From the NCBI GenBank assembly GCA_016713135.1, contig JADJPR010000017.1, positions 62,001 through 126,000 on the forward strand: a DNA stretch of 64,000 bases, in the 5' to 3' direction. Below are positions 16,558 through 26,113 of the stretch, one piece after another (position 1 is the first letter of the stretch; every line of letters begins with the position of its first letter). Source of the stretch: Rhodanobacteraceae bacterium. Its GTDB lineage: Bacteria; Pseudomonadota; Gammaproteobacteria; Xanthomonadales; SZUA-5. A program made the translations under genes and the position numbers. Below the pieces are notes generated by a model that saw nothing but the letters and a program-made list of their open reading frames with translations, was not told the origin of the DNA and searched no databases.

Positions 16558-18101
16558 ACCGCTATCCGCCGAAGGTCGCCGCGACGCTCCAGCAGCGCCT
16601 GGTCGACAAGGCGCATCCGCTGGTCATCAGCATCGACCGCGAGCGCCAGGTGCGCGAGATCCAGGGCGATGCCGCGCGCTATGGCTATCCCGGCAACCAG
16701 GTCGGCCCGCTGTTGCAGCTGTGCGCCGACATGCTGGTCGGCGCGGATGCCGGGCAGCCCGGCTATTGGCCGCTGGTGCACCTGGAGCAGGGGCACCACG
16801 TCGCGCTGCACTGGATCCCGGACGCGCCCTTCGACCACATCATCATCACCGATTCGGACCTGTGCAATGCCGAGCTGGCCGAACGCCAGCAGGCCGCCAA
16901 CGAGCTGGCGCTGGCCGGCATCGAGAAGTCCCGCACCATCCGCGAGCTCAAGCGCGTGCGCCTGGAGCTGGAGGCGCGCGAGCAGGCGCTGAAGGACACC
17001 CAGCAGTTCCAGCGCCGGCTGATCGATACCCTGGCGCACGATCTGCGCACGCCGCTGACCTCGATCAGCGGTTACGCCGCGCTGATGCAGCCCTATGTGG
17101 ACGACATCACACCGCTCAAGCGCGCCCTCGGTGCGATCCAGCGCAATGCGATGTACCTCAAGGCACTCGCCGAAAACCTGCTTGAACTCGCGCGCCAGGG
17201 ACACCCGGAAGCGGCAGCGCTGCAGCGCCAGCCGGTGTCGCTCACCGAGCTGGCCAGCGATGTCGAGACCATCGTGCGTCCGATGGCCGATGGCAAGGGA
17301 CTCAGCTTCGAAGTGCGCGCGCAGCCGGTCGATCCGCGCATGCCGTGTTTCGACCCGCTCAAATTGGAGCAGGTGCTGCTCAACCTGCTGAGCAATGCGG
17401 TCCGCTACACCCCGGCGGGCGGCCGGGTAGACGCACAGATCGATTGGGACGGCCACGCACTCACCTTGACCGTCACCGACAACGGCATCGGCATCGCGCC
17501 CGAGTATCAGCAGCGCGTGTTCGAGCCGCTCAACCGCGGCGCGCAGCAAGGGCGCGAGGGCGCTGGCCTCGGCCTGTCGATCGTGCGCCAGCTGGTGGAC
17601 GCCATGGGTGGCCGGCTGGAACTCAAGTCGGCCGTGGGCGTGGGGACGCGGATCGAGATCCGCCTGCCGGAGGAACCACGCGCAGCGGCAAATGACACCA
17701 CGCCTGCTGTGCCGGGCGAGCCGGCGCTGACGCTGGCGAGCCGCCGTGTGCTGATCGTCGACGATGACCCGGACATCTGCGAACTGCTGCTGTGGTCGCT
17801 GCGCGAAATCGGCTACGAGGCCGAGATCCTGAACGACGCGGGCAAGGTGCTGGCGCGGGTAGATGCCCTCGACCCCGGCCTGATCGTGATGGATGTCGAC
17901 CTGGGCCTGCGCTCGGGCCTGGTGGTCACCCAGGAACTGCGTCTCAACGGCTACCGCGGCGCCATCGTGGTGTTCTCCGGCGCCGCCGACCAGCGCACGC
18001 GCCGCGCCGCCGAACGCGCGGGCGCGGATGCCTTCCTGCCCAAGCCGCTGGACCTGACCCGCTTCCACGACTGGATGAAGCGTCTGCTGCCAGCGGCATG
18101 A
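16554..18101 (+). CDS. Hybrid sensor histidine kinase/response regulator of the GTPase module
   Basis: 515 residues, no membrane segment. Residues 1-115 form a PAS-like sensor region ending in a coiled coil (QQAANELALAGIEKSRTI). HisKA follows with TLAHDLRTPL (His162), then an HATPase domain with NLLSNAVRYTP (N box), DNGIGI (G1) and GAGLGLSIV (G2). After a linker comes a receiver domain: VDDD acidic pocket, Asp447 in VMDVD as acceptor and Lys in LPKPLD. There is no output domain, so phosphotransfer must end on another protein or act through protein contact. The ATGA overlap with the GTPase gene indicates one operon. Confidence 0.88.
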   Translation: MNRYPPKVAATLQQRLVDKAHPLVISIDRERQVREIQGDAARYGYPGNQVGPLLQLCADMLVGADAGQPGYWPLVHLEQGHHVALHWIPDAPFDHIIITDSDLCNAELAERQQAANELALAGIEKSRTIRELKRVRLELEAREQALKDTQQFQRRLIDTLAHDLRTPLTSISGYAALMQPYVDDITPLKRALGAIQRNAMYLKALAENLLELARQGHPEAAALQRQPVSLTELASDVETIVRPMADGKGLSFEVRAQPVDPRMPCFDPLKLEQVLLNLLSNAVRYTPAGGRVDAQIDWDGHALTLTVTDNGIGIAPEYQQRVFEPLNRGAQQGREGAGLGLSIVRQLVDAMGGRLELKSAVGVGTRIEIRLPEEPRAAANDTTPAVPGEPALTLASRRVLIVDDDPDICELLLWSLREIGYEAEILNDAGKVLARVDALDPGLIVMDVDLGLRSGLVVTQELRLNGYRGAIVVFSGAADQRTRRAAERAGADAFLPKPLDLTRFHDWMKRLLPAA

Positions 18102-18159
18102 TCGCTCGGCCGGAGTTGGTCTCGGCGAAAACGATCAAAGTGAGCGCAGTGAAGAAGTT

Positions 18160-18281
18160 CTTGTCCGCAAAGGACGCAAAGGACGCAAGGAAGGCAAGAG
18201 CATCTTGGACTGTGCCGCGCGCTCCTGTCGCTTTCAGATCCGCCAACGACCGCGGCCTGACTTTGCGTCCTTTGCGGAGAA
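18160..18281. repeat. CGCAAAGG-type inverted repeat in the kinase-glsB gap
   Basis: TTGTCCGCAAAGGACGCAAAGG words on the left (18161-18195) face TTTGCGTCCTTTGCGG on the right (18261-18276). It is a variant of the CGCAGAG family. The rest of the 18102-18427 gap shows no further recognisable element. Confidence 0.7.
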
Positions 18282-18427
18282 AATATGTCGCCTGTCATCC
18301 GAAGCGGCAACGGTCGGCACGAGCGAACCCGCGCAACGGCTGAGGCGTGCAGGATTGCTGCGGAACACCTTGCAACTGATGGTAAACAGGGCGACAGTCG
18401 CGTCACCACCCGTCCTGGAGTCCTGCG

Positions 18428-18685
18428 ATGAACCTCACTGCAATCGTGCTGTGGCTGGTGATCGGTGCGGTGGCCGGCTGGCTGGCCGGGCAACTGATGC
18501 GCGGGCGCGGGCTGGGGCTGGTCGGCAACATCGTCGTCGGCATCATCGGCGCCTTCGTTGGCGGATGGCTGCTCGGCGGCGTGCTCGGCATTTCGATTGG
18601 TGGCGGTCTGGTCGGCGCGATCCTCAATGCCACCGTGGGGGCCGTCGTGGTGCTGGCGGTCATCGGCGCGATCAAGCGCGCATAG
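18428..18685 (+). CDS. GlsB/YeaQ/YmgE family small membrane protein
   Basis: 85 residues, almost entirely hydrophobic, with three predicted membrane helices rich in glycine (GAVAGWLAGQLMRG, GNIVVGIIGAFVGG). This is the transglycosylase-associated/YeaQ family, found in many bacteria under stress control; the molecular role is not established. GGAG lies 9 bases before the ATG. It stands alone between the GTPase module and murJ. Confidence 0.88.
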   Translation: MNLTAIVLWLVIGAVAGWLAGQLMRGRGLGLVGNIVVGIIGAFVGGWLLGGVLGISIGGGLVGAILNATVGAVVVLAVIGAIKRA

Positions 18686-18868
18686 CCCGGGGTACCCGCC
18701 CGGGCGTTCCCCGGGTGCGTGCTGAAAGCGTCCACACCTGCGCCGCGGGAAAGGCGCGGTCGGCGCCAACGGGCGCCGGATGTCCTGCGCCGGGCAATTG
18801 CCGGATGCCGCCGCCACGGGCCGGCGCGCTTGCCTAGACTCGCGGCGTTCCCTTCAGTCCGAGTCCCC

Positions 18869-20429
18869 GTGAAGCTGCTGCGTTCCACTGCGCTGGTCAG
18901 CGCGATGACCCTGCTGTCGCGCATCCTCGGGTTCGCGCGCGATCTGGTGTTCGCCCAGAAGTTCGGCGCCAGCCTGGCCACCGACGCCTTCTACGTGGCC
19001 TTCCGCATCCCCAATTTCATGCGCCGGCTGTTCGCCGAGGGCTCGTTTTCACTGGCTTTCGTGCCAGTGCTGGCGGAGATCAAGCAGACCGGTGATCGCG
19101 CGGCGCTGAAGCAATTCATCGACCACGTCTGCGGCACGCTCGCGGCCATCCTGCTGCTGGTGGTGGGCCTCGGGATGCTCGCCGCGCCGGCGTTCGTGAC
19201 CGTTTTCGCGCCGGGGTTCATCGCCAATCCGCAGAAGTTCGCGCTGACCAGCGAGATGCTGCGGGTGACCTTCCCCTACATCCTGCTGATCTCCCTGGCC
19301 GGATTCGCCGGCGGCATCCTCAACAGCTTCAGCCGCTTCGCGCTGCCGGCGCTGTCACCGGTACTGCTGAACATCGCGCTGATCGCCGCGGCGCTGTGGC
19401 TGGCGCCGCAGTTCGACGAGCCGGTCAAGGCACTGGCCTGGGGCGTGTTCATCGGCGGTGTGTTGCAGCTCGGCATGCAGTTGCCGGGACTGTCGCGCCT
19501 GGGTCTGCTGCCGCGGCCGCGCTGGGGCTGGCACGACAGCGGCGTGCGCAAGGTGCTGAAGCTGATGATCCCGACCCTGTTCGGCTCCTCGGTGGCGCAG
19601 GTCAACCTGCTGTTCGACACCCTGGTGGCGTCCTTCCTGGTCACCGGCAGCGTCACCTGGCTCTATTACACGGATCGCCTGCTGGAATTCCCGCTCGGCG
19701 TGTTCGGCGTCGCGCTCGGCACCGTGATCCTGCCGCATCTGTCGGCGCGGCATGCGGCCGCGGATCCCGCAAGGGTTCAACCATTCGGTCGACTGGGGCT
19801 TGCGGCTCGGCTTGTTCATCTCGCTGCCGGCCACTCTGCTGCTGGTGCTGCTCGCCGCGCCGATGTTCTGGACCCTGTTCGGCTATGGCCGCTTCAGCGC
19901 GCAGGACGCGCAGATGTCAGCCCTGAGCCTGGGCATGCTGGCGCTCGGCTTGCCGGCCTTCATCGCGGTCAAGGTGCTCGCACCCGCCTTCTATGCGCGC
20001 CAGGACACCGCCTCGCCGGTCAAGGCCGGCATTGCCAGCATGCTGTCGAACATCGGCATCTCCGCCATCGTCGTCGGCGCCTGGTGGTGGTCCGGACGCC
20101 CGGGCGCGCACGCCGGCCTGGCGCTGTCGAGCGCGCTGGCCGGCTACATCAACGCCGGGCTGCTGCTGCACTGGCTGCGCCAGCGCGGGATCTACCAGCC
20201 GGGGCCCGGCTGGACGCGCTACCTGCTGAGCCTGTCGCTGGCGACAGTGGTCGCCGCCGCCTGCCTGCTGCTGGCACTGCGCTGGGGCCCCGACTGGCCG
20301 CAACTGCCGGCGCTGTGGCGCCTCGCCTGGCTGGCCGGGCTGGCGGCCATCGCCGGCGTGGCCTACCTCGGTACCGCCTTCCTCCTCGGCCTGCGCCCAC
20401 GCCACCTGCTCGAGCGCCGCTCGGGCTGA
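18869..20429 (+). CDS. murJ: Lipid II flippase MurJ, with one-base frameshift
   Basis: A 14-helix MOP-superfamily flippase that moves lipid II across the inner membrane; essential for peptidoglycan. SRILGFARDLVFAQKFG and FRIPNFMRRLFAEGSFSLAFVPV are diagnostic MurJ motifs. The GTG at 18869 starts the protein (KLLRSTALVSAMTLLSRILG). The frame changes at GGG 19773-19775: one G too many turns FNHSVDWGLRLG into a false frame. The downstream part (FNHSVDWG to the end) is complete to 20429; joined length is about 519 residues, normal for MurJ. Because MurJ is essential, a sequence error is the simplest explanation. Next gene ribF keeps the usual murJ-ribF order. Confidence 0.88.
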
Positions 20430-20437
20430 GGCTCCGT

Positions 20438-20642
20438 TGAGACTGGTTCAACGCGGAGACGCGGAGGACGCAGAGGAACGCGGAGAAAGGCAGAGCAGAG
20501 GGAAGCAGAGGACAGCGAACCCAGGGTACGGAGCGATCCGGCGATCCAGGAATCCTGGGCGACAAACTGAGCGCGGCCCCGCAGAGTAAGCTTCCTCATG
20601 CTTCTCTCCGCGTTCTCTGCGTCTCCGCGTTGAACAGTCTCT
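20438..20642. repeat. Long CGCAGAG/CGCGGAG inverted repeat between murJ and ribF
   Basis: The left arm begins GAGACTGGTTCAACGCGGAG and runs through ACGCAGAGGAACGCGGAG. The right arm mirrors it (TCTCCGCGTTCTCTGCG, then TCTCCGCGTTGAACAGTCTC) to about 20642. The middle ~100 bases show nothing recognisable. TATACT at 20686-20691 beyond it may be the ribF -10 element. Confidence 0.85.
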
Positions 20643-20718
20643 CGATGCAGGGCGACGGTTGGCGGTGACTACGGGAGCGCATCGCTATACTCGGCGGCTC
20701 TTTTTATTGCGCTGCACC

Positions 20719-21651
20719 ATGAGACTCAGTCGCGATCACGATGGTCCGCAACTGGCGCCGCAGGGCGCGGTGGTGGCCATTGGCGCCTTCGATGGCGTCC
20801 ACCTCGGCCACCAGACGCTGCTTGCCCAGGTGCGCGCGCGCGCCGACGCGCTCGGGCTGCCGGCGGTGGTGGTGAGCTTCGAGCCACTGCCGCGCCAGCA
20901 TTTCGCCCGCGGTCCGCTGCTGCGGCTGACGCCCTTTCGCGAGCGGGTCGAACGCATCCGCGCCTGCGGAATCGACGAGCTGCTGTGCCTGCGTTTCGAC
21001 GATGCGCTGGCCGGTACTTCGCCGCGTGCATTCATCGAACGGGTGCTGGTCAAGCGCCTGCGCGCGAAGGAAGTATGGGTCGGGCCGGGCTTCCGCTTCG
21101 GTCATCGCCGCGAGGGTGATTTTGACCTGCTGGAAGCCGCCGGCATGCACTTCGGCTTTACCGCCTGCGAGGTTGCCGCGCGCACCGCGGATGGCGAACG
21201 CATCAGTTCCTCGCGCATCCGCGAGATGCTGCTGGCCTCGGATTTCGAGGCCGCACAGCACGCGCTGGGGCGCCGTTACGCCTATTCAGGCCGGGTGGTG
21301 CGCGGTCAGCAGCTCGGACGTCAGCTCGGCTTTCCCACCGCCAATTTGCGCTGGCCGCAGAACTCCCAGGGTTTCGGCGGCATCTTCGCCGTGCGCGTGG
21401 ACGGCGGCGGACTGGTGCGGCATCCGGGTGTCGCCAGCCTGGGCTACCGGCCGGCCGTCGGCGGCAAGGAGCTTCTGCTGGAAGTGCATCTGTTCGATTT
21501 TGATGGCGACCTCTACGGAAAGCGGTTAAGCATTGATTTCATTGCGAAGCAACGGGACGAGTGGCATTTTCCCGACCTCGCATCCCTGGTTGACCAGATT
21601 CGTCGCGACGCCGACGAGGCGCTCGTCTTGCTCGGAGTACGGCCCGCGTGA
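20719..21651 (+). CDS. ribF: Bifunctional riboflavin kinase/FAD synthetase
   Basis: 310 residues. The N-terminal FAD synthetase domain has GAFDGVHLGHQ (HxGH nucleotidyl-transferase motif) and ISSSRIREML; the C-terminal riboflavin kinase domain has GRQLGFPTANL and LFDFDGDLYGK. It makes FMN then FAD from riboflavin and ATP. ATG 20719 fits the family N-terminus better than the upstream in-frame ATG in the repeat-flanking region. Its stop overlaps the ileS GTG start (GTGA). Confidence 0.96.
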   Translation: MRLSRDHDGPQLAPQGAVVAIGAFDGVHLGHQTLLAQVRARADALGLPAVVVSFEPLPRQHFARGPLLRLTPFRERVERIRACGIDELLCLRFDDALAGTSPRAFIERVLVKRLRAKEVWVGPGFRFGHRREGDFDLLEAAGMHFGFTACEVAARTADGERISSSRIREMLLASDFEAAQHALGRRYAYSGRVVRGQQLGRQLGFPTANLRWPQNSQGFGGIFAVRVDGGGLVRHPGVASLGYRPAVGGKELLLEVHLFDFDGDLYGKRLSIDFIAKQRDEWHFPDLASLVDQIRRDADEALVLLGVRPA

Positions 21652-24449
21652 CCGATTACAAGCACACCATTCAGTTGCCGACCACCGAGTTCGCGATGAA
21701 GGCGGACCTCGCCAATCGCGAGCCCTCCATGCTCGCCGGTTGGGAGGCCGAAGGCCGCTACGAGCGCCTGCAGGAAGCCACGGCCGGCCGCCCCGCCTTC
21801 GTGCTGCACGACGGCCCGCCGTATGCCAATGGCGACATCCACATCGGCCACGCGGTCAACAAGATCCTCAAGGACATCGTGGTCAAGTCGCGGCTGCTCT
21901 CCGGCTTCCACGCGCCCTACGTGCCCGGCTGGGACTGCCACGGCCTGCCGATCGAGGTCGCGGTCGAGAAAAAGGTCGGCAAGGTCGGCCACAAGGTCGA
22001 CGCACGCACCTTCCGCGCCGAATGCCGCAAGTACGCCGCGGAGCAGATCGACCGCCAGCGCGCCGATTTCAAGCGCCTGGGCGTGCTCGGTGCCTGGGGC
22101 CAGCCCTACCGCACGATGGACTTCAAGTACGAAGCCGACATGGTCCGCGCGCTGGCGCAGATCGTCGCGCGCGGCCATGTGGTGCGCGGTTTCAAGCCGG
22201 TGCACTGGTGCTTCGATTGCCGCAGCGCGCTGGCCGAGGCCGAGATCGAATACGGCAACAAGCTCGATCCGGCGATCGACGTGATGCTGCCCTTCGCCGA
22301 TGGCGCCGCGCTGGCGCGCGCCTTCGGCCTGGCGCAGCCGGTGACCGATGGCTTTGCGGTGATCTGGACCACCACGCCGTGGACGCTGCCGTCCAACCAG
22401 GCGGTGAGCGTGCATCCGGAGCTGGAGTACGCCCTGGTGCGCACCGAGCGTGGGCACCTGGTGCTCGCCGACGCGCTGGTCGAGCGCTGCCTCAAGCGCT
22501 TCAAGCTGGAAGGTGAGGTCGTCGCCCGTTGCGCCGGCAAGGCGCTGGAGCGCGTCGATGCGCGCCATCCCTTCTATGACCGTGCCTCGCTGCTGATCTG
22601 CGGCGAGCATGTCAGCGCCGAGGACGGTACCGGCCTGGTGCACACCTCGCCGGCTTACGGCGTCGAGGACTTCAACGCGCTCAAGCCCTACACCGCCGAG
22701 GTGATCAATCCGGTGCAGGGCGACGGCCGCTTCGCCGCGGACCTGCCGCTGTTCGGTGGCCTGAAGATCGCCGAGGCCAATCCGCAGATCATCGAGCACC
22801 TGCGCAGCGTGGGCCATTTGCTGGCGGCCTTCGAGTCCGACCACAGCGTCGCGCACTGCTGGCGCCACAAGACGCCGACGATCTTCCGCGCCACCCCGCA
22901 GTGGTTCATCAGCATGCAGGCGGCCGGGCTGCGCGAGGATGCGCTCGCCGCGATCGACACCGTGCGTTGGATCCCGGACTGGGGCAAGGAGCGCATTGTC
23001 GGCATGATCGCCGGGCGCCCGGACTGGTGCATCTCGCGCCAGCGCACCTGGGGCGTGCCGATCGCGCTGTTCGTCGACAAGGTGAACCAGGCGCCGCACC
23101 CGCGTTCGGTCGAGCTGATGGAGCAGGTGGCGCAGCGCATCGAGCAGGGCGGCGTCGATGCCTGGTTCGACCTCGATCCGCGCGAACTGCTGGGCGACGA
23201 GGCGGAACAGTACGAGAAGGTGCCGGACATCCTCGATGTCTGGTTCGACTCCGGCGTCAGTCATGCCTGCGTGGTCGATACACGCCAGGAACTGGCTGGC
23301 GTGCCGGCGGATTTGTACCTCGAAGGTTCCGACCAGCATCGCGGCTGGTTCCAGTCGGCGCTGCTGACCGGCGCCGCGATGCGCGGCGCGGCCCCGTACC
23401 GCCAGGTGCTGACGCACGGGTTCACCGTCGACGCCGACGGCAAGAAGATGAGCAAGTCGGCCGGCAATGTGGTCGCCCCGCAGCAGGTGATGAAGACCCT
23501 CGGTGCCGACGTGCTGCGGCTGTGGGTCGCCGCCACCGACTACCGCGCCGAGATGAGCGTCTCGGACGAGATCTTGAAGCGCGTCTCGGAATCCTACCGC
23601 CGCATCCGCAACACCTGCCGCTACCTGCTGGCCAACCTCAACGGCTTCGACCCGGCGCGCGACCTGGTACCGCACGCGCAGCTGCTGCCCTTCGACCAGT
23701 GGATCGTCGACCAGTCCTGGCAGCTGCAGCAGCGCGTGGTGCAGAACTATGCCGACTACCAGTTCCACCTGATCTACCAGGATCTGCACACCTTCTGCAG
23801 CGTGCAGCTCGGCGCCTTCTACCTGGATGTGCTGAAGGACCGCATGTACACGCTGAAGGCGGATTCGCTGGCGCGCCGCTCCGGCCAGAGTGCGATGTTC
23901 CACGTCGCCGAGGCGATGGTGCGCTGGATGGCGCCGATCCTGTCCTTCACCGCCGACGAGATCTGGGCCTTCCTGCCGGGACGCGCCAGCCAGTCGCCGC
24001 TGTTCCACACCTGGTACGACGGCCTCGCTGCGCTGCCGGCCGACACGCGCATCGATGCGGCGCGCTGGACGCGCCTGCTGGCGCTGCGCGATGCGGTCAA
24101 CCTGGCGCTCGAGCCCCTGCGCCGCGACAAGCGCATCGGCTCCGGGCTGGATGCCGAGATCGACCTGCATGTGACCGACGTCGCGGCCAGCGGCCTCGCC
24201 GACATCGGCGAAGACCTGCGCTTCCTGTGCCTGGTGTCGTCGGTGCGCCTGACCGGCGAGCCCGCGCCGGCCGACGCAGTCGCTGTCGATGGCGGCGCGG
24301 TGAAGCTCGCCGTGCGCGTCAGCGAAGCCGCCAAGTGCGCGCGCTGGCATCACCGTGCGGATGTCGGCAGCCACGCCACCCATCCGGAGCTGTGCGGCCG
24401 CTGCGTCGAGAACGTCGATGGCGCCGGGGAAATCCGTGGCTGGTTCTGA
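21648..24449 (+). CDS. ileS: Isoleucyl-tRNA synthetase
   Basis: 933 residues, class I synthetase. The HIGH motif is at 65-68 (NGDIHIGHAVNK) and KMSKS at 600-604. The editing domain, anticodon-binding domain and a C-terminal cysteine cluster (CARWHH...CGRC), probably zinc-binding, are present. It starts with GTG at 21648, overlapping ribF by 4 bases. Confidence 0.97.
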   Translation: MTDYKHTIQLPTTEFAMKADLANREPSMLAGWEAEGRYERLQEATAGRPAFVLHDGPPYANGDIHIGHAVNKILKDIVVKSRLLSGFHAPYVPGWDCHGLPIEVAVEKKVGKVGHKVDARTFRAECRKYAAEQIDRQRADFKRLGVLGAWGQPYRTMDFKYEADMVRALAQIVARGHVVRGFKPVHWCFDCRSALAEAEIEYGNKLDPAIDVMLPFADGAALARAFGLAQPVTDGFAVIWTTTPWTLPSNQAVSVHPELEYALVRTERGHLVLADALVERCLKRFKLEGEVVARCAGKALERVDARHPFYDRASLLICGEHVSAEDGTGLVHTSPAYGVEDFNALKPYTAEVINPVQGDGRFAADLPLFGGLKIAEANPQIIEHLRSVGHLLAAFESDHSVAHCWRHKTPTIFRATPQWFISMQAAGLREDALAAIDTVRWIPDWGKERIVGMIAGRPDWCISRQRTWGVPIALFVDKVNQAPHPRSVELMEQVAQRIEQGGVDAWFDLDPRELLGDEAEQYEKVPDILDVWFDSGVSHACVVDTRQELAGVPADLYLEGSDQHRGWFQSALLTGAAMRGAAPYRQVLTHGFTVDADGKKMSKSAGNVVAPQQVMKTLGADVLRLWVAATDYRAEMSVSDEILKRVSESYRRIRNTCRYLLANLNGFDPARDLVPHAQLLPFDQWIVDQSWQLQQRVVQNYADYQFHLIYQDLHTFCSVQLGAFYLDVLKDRMYTLKADSLARRSGQSAMFHVAEAMVRWMAPILSFTADEIWAFLPGRASQSPLFHTWYDGLAALPADTRIDAARWTRLLALRDAVNLALEPLRRDKRIGSGLDAEIDLHVTDVAASGLADIGEDLRFLCLVSSVRLTGEPAPADAVAVDGGAVKLAVRVSEAAKCARWHHRADVGSHATHPELCGRCVENVDGAGEIRGWF

Positions 24450-24945
24450 GGCTGGCCGCTTCGGTGGCTGGATCTGGCTGCTGCTGTCGGCGGCGGTCAT
24501 CGCGCTCGACCAGTGGACCAAGGCGATCGCTACCGGCTCGCTGGTCTACGGCGTGCCCGAGTCCTTCCTGTCGCACTGGAACTGGACCCTGGTGCACAAC
24601 TACGGTGGCGCCTTCAGCTTCCTGTCCGACCATCCCGGCTGGCAGCGCTGGTTCTTCCTGATCGTTGCCAGCGGCATCACGCTGGTCCTGCTTGAATGGC
24701 TGCGCCGCAGCCCGCGCCGCGCCTGGCTCCCCTGCCTGCCGCTGGCGCTGCTGATCGGCGGGGCGATCGGCAACCTGAGCGACCGTGTACTGCTGGGATA
24801 CGTGGTCGATTTCGTCGACTGGCATTACGATGGCTGGCACTGGCCGGCGTTCAACCTCGCCGACAGCGCGATCACCGCCGGCATCGTACTGTTGATCGTG
24901 TACGAGATTTTCGGGAACCGGGTTCCGGGTTCCGGGACCCCGTAG
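24436..24945 (+). CDS. lspA: Lipoprotein signal peptidase (signal peptidase II)
   Basis: 169 residues, four membrane helices. DQWTKA, HNYGGAFSFL, GNLSDRVLLGYVVDF and FNLADSAI are the family boxes, the last two carrying the catalytic aspartates. It cleaves prolipoprotein signal peptides after lipidation. GTG 24436 was chosen because GGGGA lies 6 bases upstream; ATG 24418 is the alternative. It overlaps ileS. The final residues (GNRVPGSGTP) are encoded by GGGTTCC-type repeat DNA, so the tail is not conserved sequence. Confidence 0.94.
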   Translation: MAGSEAGRFGGWIWLLLSAAVIALDQWTKAIATGSLVYGVPESFLSHWNWTLVHNYGGAFSFLSDHPGWQRWFFLIVASGITLVLLEWLRRSPRRAWLPCLPLALLIGGAIGNLSDRVLLGYVVDFVDWHYDGWHWPAFNLADSAITAGIVLLIVYEIFGNRVPGSGTP

Positions 24946-24958
24946 GCCTGACGTCTCC

Positions 24959-24979
24959 TTTCACTTTTCACTTTTCACT
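24959..24979 (+). repeat. Three tandem TTTTCAC heptamers before ispH
   Basis: CTTTCACTTTTCACTTTTCACT ends 5 bases before the ispH ATG, replacing a normal ribosome binding site. The same word recurs at 28831-28862 and 31437-31456. Confidence 0.85.
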
Positions 24980-24984
24980 GCCCC

Positions 24985-25935
24985 ATGGACGTCCTGCTCG
25001 CCAATCCCCGCGGCTTCTGCGCTGGCGTCGATCGTGCCATCGATATCGTCGAGCGCGCGCTGGACCTGTTCGGCGCGCCGATCCACGTGCGCCACGAGGT
25101 GGTGCACAACCGCTTCGTGGTCGAGAGCCTGCGCGCGCGCGGCGCGGTGTTCATCGAAGAACTGAGCGAGGTCCCGCGCGGCGCCACGGTGATCTTCAGC
25201 GCCCACGGGGTCTCCCAGGCCGTGCGCAAGGAAGCCGCCGAGCGCGGCTTCCGCATCTTCGACGCGACCTGCCCGCTGGTCACCAAGGTCCATATGGAGG
25301 TCTCGCGCCACTGCCGCGCAGGCCGCGACATGATCCTGATCGGCCACGCCGGGCACCCGGAGGTCGAAGGCACCCTGGGGCAATGGGACCGCGAAGGTGC
25401 GACCGGCGAGATCCAGTTGGTGGAGACGGTCGCCGATGTCTGGGCGATACAGGTCAGGCAGCCCGGGCACCTGGCATTCACCACCCAGACCACGCTGTCG
25501 GTCGATGAGACCATCGAAATCATCACGGCACTGCGCCAGCGCTTCCCGGAGATCCAGGGTCCGCGGCACGACGACATCTGCTACGCCACGCAGAACCGCC
25601 AGGACGCGGTGCGCGAGCTGTCGAAGCACTGCGACCGCGTGCTTGTGGTCGGCTCGCCGAACAGTTCCAATTCCAACCGGCTGCGCGAGCTGGCCGAGCG
25701 CAATGGCGTACCCGCCTACCTGATCGATGGTGCAGACGACATTCGCCCCGAGTGGCTGGACGGCGCGCGCTGCGTCGGTGTCACCGCGGGTGCGTCGGCG
25801 CCGGAGAGCCTGGTCCAGGGCGTGGTCGAGCGCTTGACGAGGCTCGGGCAGGGGCAGGTGCGCGAACTCGATGGGGTGCGCGAGGACATGGTGTTCGCGC
25901 TGCCCAGGGAGTTGCGCGTGGTGGTGGAAAGCTGA
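24985..25935 (+). CDS. ispH: 4-hydroxy-3-methylbut-2-enyl diphosphate reductase
   Basis: 316 residues, the LytB/IspH family, last step of the MEP isoprenoid pathway. The three iron-sulfur cysteines are seen in NPRGFCAGV (C12), DATCPLVTK and DICYATQNRQ; HPEVEGT carries the catalytic glutamate. Follows lspA as in most gammaproteobacteria. The ATG 24985 lacks a normal Shine-Dalgarno because heptamer repeats sit directly upstream. Confidence 0.97.
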   Translation: MDVLLANPRGFCAGVDRAIDIVERALDLFGAPIHVRHEVVHNRFVVESLRARGAVFIEELSEVPRGATVIFSAHGVSQAVRKEAAERGFRIFDATCPLVTKVHMEVSRHCRAGRDMILIGHAGHPEVEGTLGQWDREGATGEIQLVETVADVWAIQVRQPGHLAFTTQTTLSVDETIEIITALRQRFPEIQGPRHDDICYATQNRQDAVRELSKHCDRVLVVGSPNSSNSNRLRELAERNGVPAYLIDGADDIRPEWLDGARCVGVTAGASAPESLVQGVVERLTRLGQGQVRELDGVREDMVFALPRELRVVVES

Positions 25936-26068
25936 AGAACAGTGTTGGTGTGGGTGGTTGGTGTAGGAAAAGCGGGGCGCAAAGGCGGTTTGGGCGTGTC
26001 GAGGGCGGCATCGTTGCCGTCGAGACTGAACCAAGGCCGGTGATCGACAAAAAAACCTTGCGGAGCCG

Positions 26069-26098
26069 TTGACAAACCCCGGGGCTCATCCTCAGAAT
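26069..26098 (+). promoter_or_regulatory. Sigma70 promoter of the tRNA-tuf operon
   Basis: TTGACA (26069-26074), 18-base spacer, CAGAAT (26093-26098), 15 bases before the tRNA-Tyr gene. The preceding 25936-26068 stretch shows no gene. Confidence 0.75.
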
Positions 26099-26113
26099 GC
26101 TGGGCTCCGTCGC

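Noticed and set aside
18686..18715. Terminator after glsB
   Set aside because: CCCGGGG/CCCCGGG can pair, but the loop is long and no T-tract follows.
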